The notes under the pieces were generated by a model. The model was not told the origin of the DNA, searched no databases, and saw only the letters and a program-made list of their open reading frames with translations. Positions 6,134-11,217 of a stretch of DNA of 11,217 nt are shown one piece after another; position 1 is the stretch's first letter; each line of letters opens with the position of its first letter. The DNA lies in the NCBI GenBank assembly GCA_003517945.1, contig DOZP01000214.1:1-11217 (forward strand), written 5' to 3'. A program made the translations under genes and the position numbers. This DNA comes from Porphyromonadaceae bacterium. GTDB taxonomy: Bacteria > Bacteroidota > Bacteroidia > Bacteroidales > Tannerellaceae.

Positions 6134-8419
6134 ATGAAAACTTTTTATCTCTATTGCTACTCGCTACTAATCAGCTTCTTATTTACAAGCAACACCTTTG
6201 CTGACGACTTTGACCCGGTTGAATATGTCAATCCGCTAATGGGAACACAATCCACATTCGAACTTTCCACCGGCAACACATATCCGGCCATTGCACGGCC
6301 ATGGGGTATGAATTTCTGGATGCCGCAAACCGGAAAAATGGGTAACGGATGGGCATATGTCTATACGGAAAACAAAATACGCGGCTTCAAACAAACACAT
6401 CAACCAAGCCCGTGGATCAACGACTACGGCCAGTTTTCCATCATGCCGGTTGTCGGCAAACCGGAATTCAACCAGGATAAACGCGCCAGTTGGTTTTCAC
6501 ACAAATCCGAAACCGCAAAGCCGTATTATTATAGTGTCTATCTGGCCGAACACGACGTGGTCACGGAAATAACACCGACCGAACGCGCCGCCATATTCCG
6601 CTTTACGTTTCCGGAAAATGAACATTCATATGTTGTAATCGACGCTTTTGACAGGGGATCGTCCATACAAATTGTAAACAACCGGAAAATTATCGGATAT
6701 ACGACACGCAACAGCGGCGGAGTGCCGGAAAATTTCAAAAATTATTTCGTGGCGGTATTCGATAAACCGTTCGAATATGAATATACGTTTTCCGACAGCA
6801 CATTGACGGAAAACAAAACACAGACAGCCAACCATGTCGGAGCAGTCATCGGCTTCAAAACACGGAAAGGAGAGATTGTGCATGCAAAAATCGCTTCATC
6901 TTTCATCAGCTACGAACAGGCAGAAATAAACCTGAGAGAACTGGGAGATCACTCTTTCGACGAAATTGCAAAGCAGGGAAAAGACGAATGGAACAAGATG
7001 CTGGGCCGTATAAAAGTAGAAGGCGGCACGTTGGACCAGTACCGCACATTCTATTCATGCCTGTACCGTTCACTACTCTTTCCGCGAAAACTATACGAAA
7101 TTGATGCGGAAGGAAACAAGATCCACTACAGCCCGTATAACGGACAAGTACTGAAAGGACCGATGTATACCGACACCGGTTTCTGGGATACATTCCGCTG
7201 CCTGTTCCCGTTCCTCAACTTCATGTTCCGGGCCCAAAACAAAGAAATACAGGAAGGACTGATCAACACATATAAAGAAAGCGGCTTTTTCCCCGAATGG
7301 GCCAGTCCCGGACACCGTGGCTGTATGATCGGAAACAACTCAGCCTCCGTATTAGCCGACGCCTACCTGAAGGGTGTTCAGGTTGACGATGTTGAGACAA
7401 TGTATGAGGGACTTATTCACGGAGCAAACAACGTGCATCCCGACGTATCATCAACAGGACGTCTCGGATACGAATATTACAACCAATTAGGATATGTGCC
7501 GTATGATGTAAACATCAATGAAAATGCGGCGCGCACACTGGAATACGCATATAATGACTGGTGCATCTACAAAATGGCCAAAGCATTGAAACGTCCGAAA
7601 AAAGAAATCGACCTGTATGCCAAAAGAGCAATGAATTATAAAAAAATATTTGATCCGGAAACCAAACTCATGCGCGGCAAAAATGAAGACGGTAAATTTC
7701 AGGCTCCTTTCTCTCCGCTTAAATGGGGCGATGCATTTACCGAAGGAAACAGTTGGCACTATACATGGTCGGTATTCCACGACCCGCAAGGATTGATCGA
7801 CTTGATGGGCGGACGTAAAATGTTCGTAACAATGCTGGATTCCGTTTTTGCCGTACCCCCCTTGTTCGACGAAAGCTATTACGGGATCGTTATCCACGAA
7901 ATCCGTGAAATGCAAATTATGAATATGGGTAACTATGCACACGGAAACCAGCCCATACAACACATGATCTATCTGTACAATTATGCCGGCGAACCCTGGA
8001 AGGCGCAATACCGGGTGCGTGAAGTAATGAACCGTATGTATACCCCGGGGCCTGACGGCTATTGTGGCGACGAAGACAACGGACAGACATCGGCATGGTA
8101 TGTATTTTCCGCCTTGGGTTTTTATCCCGTCTGTCCCGGAACAGATCAGTACATAATGGGAGCCCCGTTATTTAAAAAAGCAACGTTGCAGATGGAAAAC
8201 GGCAAAACACTGGTGATCAATGCGCCGGAGAACAGTGATCAAAACAGATATATTAAAAACATGACATTCAACGGAAAGCCGTATAGCAAAAACTACCTTA
8301 TCCAGGAAGAACTACTGCGTGGCGGTGAAATAAATATTGAAATGAGCAACACACCGAATAAAACCAGAGGGATAAAAAAGGAAGATTACCCCTACTCATT
8401 CTCCGTTCACGAAAACTAA
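6134..8419 (+). CDS. Exported GH92 alpha-mannosidase, probably alpha-1,2-specific
   Basis: A 761-residue secreted glycoside hydrolase of family 92, the calcium-dependent inverting exo-alpha-mannosidases. Residues 1-23 form a signal peptide (hydrophobic core about 4-18, predicted cleavage TFA|DD) with no lipobox at the cleavage site, so the enzyme is probably periplasmic. The N-terminal beta-domain begins with the family pattern around GT...GNTYPA..RPWGM (37-59). The (alpha/alpha)6 domain carries EGNSWHYTW from E537 (general acid position) and GDEDNGQTSAWY at 645-656 with D646 and D648 as the base pair. A constant +4 offset aligns these with E533, D642 and D644 of the characterised Bacteroides enzyme BT3990, and places H588-E589 on its His-Glu pair contacting the +1 mannose, which favours alpha-1,2 linkages. 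HGNQP (603-607) replaces the commoner HGNEP, perhaps a subgroup trait. No SusC/SusD genes are nearby. The substrate is likely host or fungal mannose glycans (inference). Confidence 0.95.
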   Translation: MKTFYLYCYSLLISFLFTSNTFADDFDPVEYVNPLMGTQSTFELSTGNTYPAIARPWGMNFWMPQTGKMGNGWAYVYTENKIRGFKQTHQPSPWINDYGQFSIMPVVGKPEFNQDKRASWFSHKSETAKPYYYSVYLAEHDVVTEITPTERAAIFRFTFPENEHSYVVIDAFDRGSSIQIVNNRKIIGYTTRNSGGVPENFKNYFVAVFDKPFEYEYTFSDSTLTENKTQTANHVGAVIGFKTRKGEIVHAKIASSFISYEQAEINLRELGDHSFDEIAKQGKDEWNKMLGRIKVEGGTLDQYRTFYSCLYRSLLFPRKLYEIDAEGNKIHYSPYNGQVLKGPMYTDTGFWDTFRCLFPFLNFMFRAQNKEIQEGLINTYKESGFFPEWASPGHRGCMIGNNSASVLADAYLKGVQVDDVETMYEGLIHGANNVHPDVSSTGRLGYEYYNQLGYVPYDVNINENAARTLEYAYNDWCIYKMAKALKRPKKEIDLYAKRAMNYKKIFDPETKLMRGKNEDGKFQAPFSPLKWGDAFTEGNSWHYTWSVFHDPQGLIDLMGGRKMFVTMLDSVFAVPPLFDESYYGIVIHEIREMQIMNMGNYAHGNQPIQHMIYLYNYAGEPWKAQYRVREVMNRMYTPGPDGYCGDEDNGQTSAWYVFSALGFYPVCPGTDQYIMGAPLFKKATLQMENGKTLVINAPENSDQNRYIKNMTFNGKPYSKNYLIQEELLRGGEINIEMSNTPNKTRGIKKEDYPYSFSVHEN

Positions 8420-8420
8420 C

Positions 8421-8445
8421 GGAGGGGGATTACTCACCCCCCTCC
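8421..8445 (+). terminator. GC-rich hairpin after the GH92 gene
   Basis: GGAGGGGG (8421-8428) can pair with CCCCCTCC (8438-8445) around a 9-nt loop, starting 2 nt after the mannosidase stop codon. The stem is strong, but only a weak pyrimidine run (TTCTCTT) follows some way downstream. It sits between two convergent genes and could serve both. Read from the other strand it is followed by GTTAGTTTTCG. Confidence 0.55.
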
Positions 8446-8525
8446 TAAATCGGTTCTCTTATCCACTATCACTTCAAAGGTCGGATCCGGACGTCATTCC
8501 GTTGCATCCGTAACGCGGCATGTCC

Positions 8526-8897
8526 TTACCGCCCTCCCTGTCTGCCGGGGCCACGTTGGCGCCGTTCGCTTTCTATTTTCTGATATTTGGTATACTGCTC
8601 ATCCGTAAGAACCGTTTTCACGCGCTCACCCCTCTTATCCATCAACGATCTCATTTCCTCCCTGTTTTTCTCACGATCATTCCCGTTTTTCTCACGCACG
8701 TCTCTCATTTTCGTAAAAAACTCCTGATCAATCGCTTTGAGGCTATCCACCTGCTGATCATTAAGACTCAATTCCTTTTTTAATTCTTCATACCGTTTCG
8801 CTCTTTCTTCCGCACTCATTCCGCGACCTCCCGGACGCTGGGCAGATACCATAAAAGCAAGCATGAGCATACAACTTACTGCAAAAATCTTTTTCAT
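8526..8897 (-). CDS. Small exported Spy/CpxP-like (LTxxQ) protein
   Basis: A 123-residue protein with a clear signal peptide (basic MKK, hydrophobic 4-18, cleavage likely VSA|Q at 19/20). The mature part is highly charged and helical. It contains LSLNDQQ at 43-49 and LTDEQY at 97-102, the paired LTxxQ-type motifs of the Spy/CpxP fold, which in proteobacteria are periplasmic chaperones or stress sensors. Bacteroidetes carry many small proteins of this type with unknown roles. Short Arg/Gly-rich tails flank the helical part (RPGGRG at 21-26, RGPGRQGGR at the C-terminus) and are probably disordered. It converges on the mannosidase gene and diverges from the radical SAM gene across 149 bp in which I could not find a good promoter for it. 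The export prediction is solid; the chaperone role is inference by family. Confidence 0.82.
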   Translation of the reverse strand: MKKIFAVSCMLMLAFMVSAQRPGGRGMSAEERAKRYEELKKELSLNDQQVDSLKAIDQEFFTKMRDVREKNGNDREKNREEMRSLMDKRGERVKTVLTDEQYTKYQKIESERRQRGPGRQGGR

Positions 8898-9034
8898 AAT
8901 TTACTTATTAAACAACAACTAATTTAATTATAAATAACACACAGTTTATAAGACTAAAAAAAAGATAGTTAGTTTAATCTCCTCCTCCGGATATTTTTAT
9001 AGTACAACAATGAGCATGATTACCGGACAGGGAC

Positions 9035-9042
9035 TATCTTTG
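9035..9042 (+). promoter_or_regulatory. -7 promoter element directly abutting the radical SAM start codon
   Basis: TATCTTTG matches TAnnTTTG exactly and ends only 4 nt before the ATG at 9047. With the usual spacing from this element to the transcription start, the mRNA would begin at or within a base or two of the A of the start codon. No TTTG was found about 19-21 nt further upstream. Confidence 0.55.
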
Positions 9043-9046
9043 CAGC

Positions 9047-10738
9047 ATGAAAACGGTTCTTACTACACTCAATGCAAAATACATACATACATCCCTGGCT
9101 TTACGCTGGCTATATGTTGCAAATAAAGATAATTTCAATATCTCATTCAAAGAATATGTGATAAAGGAAAATGTTTATAAAATTGCAGACGATTTACTGA
9201 TTTCCGATCCGGACATCATCGGAATTGGTATTTATATATGGAATGTAGATAAAAGTATGGAATTAATCTCCATACTGAAAGACCGCAGACCGGAGGTGAT
9301 CATCATTGCCGGCGGACCGGAAGTCAGCTACGATCCGGAATTTTTTTTCAAAAAACAGACGATTGACTATATTATCAGTGGCGAGGGAGAATTTGTACTG
9401 GGAAAATTATTAAATGCAATAGCAGGCAACAGATCGAAGACCGGGATTGAAATAGAAGGCGTTTCTTCACATAACCGTATCAACAGAAAAATGGCAAAAG
9501 CGGATCTGGAAAACCTTGCCAAACTTCCGCCTCCGTATACACTCAAAGAAGATACGGAAGAAAGAAGACACCGCCTGATTTATTTTGAAACGTCACGCGG
9601 ATGTCCTTATCAATGCGGATATTGCCTGTCCTCATTAGAAAAAGGAGTGCGTTACTTTCCTTTGCATTATATATTCCGCAATCTGGAATACCTTATCAAT
9701 CATAACGCGCGGCAAATCAAATTTCTTGACCGGACTTTTAACCTGAATAAAAAACATACAAAAGCTATATTTGACTTTCTCATCCGACAATATAAACCGG
9801 GCTTATCATTTCAATTTGAAATATATGCCGATTTGCTGGATGATGAAATCATAGACTATTTGAATGAAAAACTCCCCCCACACTATTTCCGTTTCGAAAT
9901 AGGTATCCAATCAACGTACGAACCGACGAATAAAGCCGTAAACCGTAAACAAAATTTCAATTTACTTGCCGAAAATATCCGCAAACTGATGAACGGAGGA
10001 AAAGTAGACCTTCATCTCGACCTGATAGCCGGCTTACCCTATGAAACATTCGATCGTTTCAAAAAATCTTTTAATGACGTTTTTTCCCTCGGCGCCAAAG
10101 AGGTGCAACTCGGATTCCTGAAAATGCTTCGTGGAACCTCTTTACGGCGCAACGCCGGTTTATACGGGTATGAATACGCTCAAAAAGCTCCTTACGAAAT
10201 TCGTTTCCACAAAGACATAACGGACATAGAGGTCAGGCGTATACATGCTGCCGAACATGCGCTGGAAAAATACTGGAACAGCGGTAAATTCAAACGAACC
10301 ATGAAAATTCTGTCCGATACATATTATAAAGGTAAATATTTCGAATTATTTGATGAAACCGGACAATTCTATGAAGAAAACAACCTGCCCGAACATGGTT
10401 ATCATCTGGAAGATATTTTTCTGAATTTCCACCGGTTCCTCTTATCAAAAAACATAAATATGTTTGACGAATTAAGGGCGGACTATTATTCCTGTTTCAA
10501 AATCCGTCCGCATGGATTCTGGGAAAATAAAATGGATAAAAAGGAACGAAAAAAAATGTTATATCAGATAGGAAACGATAAAGCATTCTTAAAACGCCAC
10601 AAACTGAACCGTCAAATCATCGAAAAACATACGGCAATAGACAAACTGGATGAAAAACGTTTCCTGTTAACCGTTTTCTGTAACGACGGAAGCCGTGAAA
10701 ACCCCATGTTTATAGATGTATCCGTTCAACCTGACTAA
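9047..10738 (+). CDS. B12-binding-domain radical SAM protein, DUF4080 type
   Basis: A 563-residue cytoplasmic protein with three parts. Residues about 1-130 form a Rossmann-like cobalamin-binding-type domain (IGIGIYIW at 58-65, AGGPEVSYDPE at 88-98, SGEGE at 111-115) that lacks the DxHxxG base-off motif. Residues about 175-350 form the radical SAM barrel, with the 4Fe-4S cysteines C186, C190 and C193 in CPYQCGYC (CX3CX2C). The C-terminal region, from about EVQLGFLKMLRGT (352-364) onward, resembles DUF4080. The N-terminal block NAKYIHTSLALR (9-20) is typical of the group and supports the start. No other start codon is possible upstream because an in-frame stop lies at 9017-9019, and the next Met is residue 71. 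The family is thought to perform radical-based methylation or related modification, but the substrate of this type is unknown to me. It stands alone, so neighbours give no hint. Confidence 0.9.
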   Translation: MKTVLTTLNAKYIHTSLALRWLYVANKDNFNISFKEYVIKENVYKIADDLLISDPDIIGIGIYIWNVDKSMELISILKDRRPEVIIIAGGPEVSYDPEFFFKKQTIDYIISGEGEFVLGKLLNAIAGNRSKTGIEIEGVSSHNRINRKMAKADLENLAKLPPPYTLKEDTEERRHRLIYFETSRGCPYQCGYCLSSLEKGVRYFPLHYIFRNLEYLINHNARQIKFLDRTFNLNKKHTKAIFDFLIRQYKPGLSFQFEIYADLLDDEIIDYLNEKLPPHYFRFEIGIQSTYEPTNKAVNRKQNFNLLAENIRKLMNGGKVDLHLDLIAGLPYETFDRFKKSFNDVFSLGAKEVQLGFLKMLRGTSLRRNAGLYGYEYAQKAPYEIRFHKDITDIEVRRIHAAEHALEKYWNSGKFKRTMKILSDTYYKGKYFELFDETGQFYEENNLPEHGYHLEDIFLNFHRFLLSKNINMFDELRADYYSCFKIRPHGFWENKMDKKERKKMLYQIGNDKAFLKRHKLNRQIIEKHTAIDKLDEKRFLLTVFCNDGSRENPMFIDVSVQPD

Positions 10739-10781
10739 GCGCAACCAAAAATTACCGGAAACGATAGAAACATATCATTTA

Positions 10782-11183
10782 TCAATCTGCCCGGCTCATG
10801 ACAAGTTTACCGTGTTTTATTCCTTTTATGGTAACCAACCGGTCGGACAATTCGGTCAACCGGTGCGCAACACCGGTCACTGTTGCAATATGAAGACAAA
10901 AATCTTCATTCAGATAATATTGAGAAGACGAAAGTATCACATCCTGATACCGCTGTTGTATCTCTGTTATCCTCAACGCTATATCCTTTTTTGACTGGTT
11001 ATACATAACGATAACCGTACCGGCGACAATATGATCGCATTGCCATTTTTTCTCCGCCACATTTTTCTCCACAAAAAAACGTATCGCCTGGGAACGATTT
11101 GCAAATCCGTTATCTTTCACAAATCCGTCCAAAGCATTCAGAACATCCTCTTCTAATGAAACACCAAACCGTTTTAATGACAT
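10782..11183 (-). CDS. NikR-family ribbon-helix-helix regulator lacking nickel-site histidines
   Basis: A 133-residue transcription factor with the NikR architecture. It has an N-terminal ribbon-helix-helix DNA-binding segment (strand RFGVSL at 5-10, helices about 11-25 and 30-44 with NRSQAIR at 29-35) and a C-terminal ACT-like tetramerisation and metal-sensing domain (about 53-130). The domain ends in the family block KGIKHGKLV (120-128). Length matches NikR. Aligned without gaps to E. coli NikR, the nickel ligands H76, H87, H89 and C95 correspond to Q77, Q88, Y90 and C96, so only the cysteine remains. The usual YDHH segment reads YNQS (61-64). Classical nickel-dependent repression is therefore unlikely, and no gene symbol is given. 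No nickel transporter or hydrogenase gene is nearby. It converges on the radical SAM gene with a 43-nt gap. Confidence 0.85.
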   Translation of the reverse strand: MSLKRFGVSLEEDVLNALDGFVKDNGFANRSQAIRFFVEKNVAEKKWQCDHIVAGTVIVMYNQSKKDIALRITEIQQRYQDVILSSSQYYLNEDFCLHIATVTGVAHRLTELSDRLVTIKGIKHGKLVMSRAD

Positions 11184-11185
11184 AA

Positions 11186-11190
11186 CCTCC
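11186..11190 (-). promoter_or_regulatory. GGAGG ribosome-binding site, unusually close to the start
   Basis: GGAGG on the minus strand lies only 2 nt before the ATG at 11183. It is the one clear Shine-Dalgarno-like sequence among the starts in this window, but the spacing is shorter than the normal 5-9 nt, so its function is uncertain. No other in-frame ATG fits the family N-terminus better. Confidence 0.35.
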
Positions 11191-11203
11191 GAATTATGAT
11201 TGA

Positions 11204-11211
11204 CAAATATA
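11204..11211 (-). promoter_or_regulatory. -7 promoter element for the NikR-like gene
   Basis: TATATTTG on the minus strand matches TAnnTTTG, 20 nt before the start codon. The expected start of transcription is near 11198. The matching -33 element would fall beyond the end of the window and cannot be checked. Confidence 0.55.
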
Positions 11212-11217
11212 ATATAA

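Noticed and set aside
7487..8008. 173-codon minus-strand open frame inside the GH92 gene
   Set aside because: It is antisense to the conserved catalytic half of GH92, whose motifs account for the sequence.
8482..8489. CGGATCCG palindrome between convergent genes
   Set aside because: Eight bases is short enough to be chance, and it has no T-tract or partner repeat.
10739..10781. Possible terminator between the radical SAM and NikR-like genes
   Set aside because: Only short A/T-rich partial dyads (GATA/TATC) are present, with no stable stem.
10838..10877. Three ACCGGT palindromes within 40 bp
   Set aside because: They fall inside the NikR-like coding region in a conserved part of the protein and their spacing (21 and 13) is irregular; probably codon-driven.

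Overview
The window looks like a chromosomal segment of a gut-type Bacteroidetes, most likely order Bacteroidales. Three things point there: Bacteroidetes-type promoter elements (TAnnTTTG, once with a well-placed TTTG upstream), start codons mostly preceded by A/T-rich leaders instead of Shine-Dalgarno sites, and the gene families present. The families include a debranching enzyme / GT4 glycosyltransferase / GH57-like trio, a secreted GH92 alpha-mannosidase and a DUF4080-type radical SAM protein. The genus cannot be fixed from sequence reading alone. No rRNA, tRNA, insertion sequence, phage gene or CRISPR array was seen.

Layout: (1) 1-1179 (+) is the C-terminal part of an acyl-CoA synthetase-like AMP-binding enzyme whose start lies before the window. 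Its stop codon overlaps that of the convergent gene. (2) 5805-1176 (-) is a three-gene operon read right to left: bacterial-type glycogen debranching enzyme, then, 6 nt later, a GT4 glycogen synthase-like glycosyltransferase, then, 55 nt later, a GH57 alpha-amylase-like protein. A good Bacteroides-type promoter lies at 5866-5896. (3) 5806-6133 is a divergent control region. (4) 6134-8419 (+) is a periplasmic GH92 alpha-mannosidase with a complete active site, closed by a GC-rich hairpin. (5) 8526-8897 (-) is a small exported Spy/CpxP-like protein. (6) 9047-10738 (+) is a B12-binding-domain radical SAM protein whose promoter abuts its start codon. (7) 10782-11183 (-) is a NikR-family ribbon-helix-helix regulator.

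The operon most plausibly serves storage alpha-glucan (glycogen) metabolism: the GT4 protein would extend chains, the debranching enzyme would trim branch points, and the GH57-like protein would either remodel the glucan or act as a non-catalytic partner. The mannosidase would act on host or fungal mannose glycans in the periplasm. The remaining genes look like single-gene units.

Most of the window is ordinary. The points worth a second look are a NikR homologue that has lost all three nickel-binding histidines, Asp-to-Asn changes at proposed catalytic positions in two proteins of the same glycogen operon, and a probable leaderless mRNA for the radical SAM gene. I did not find convincing evidence of a wholly new multi-gene system.
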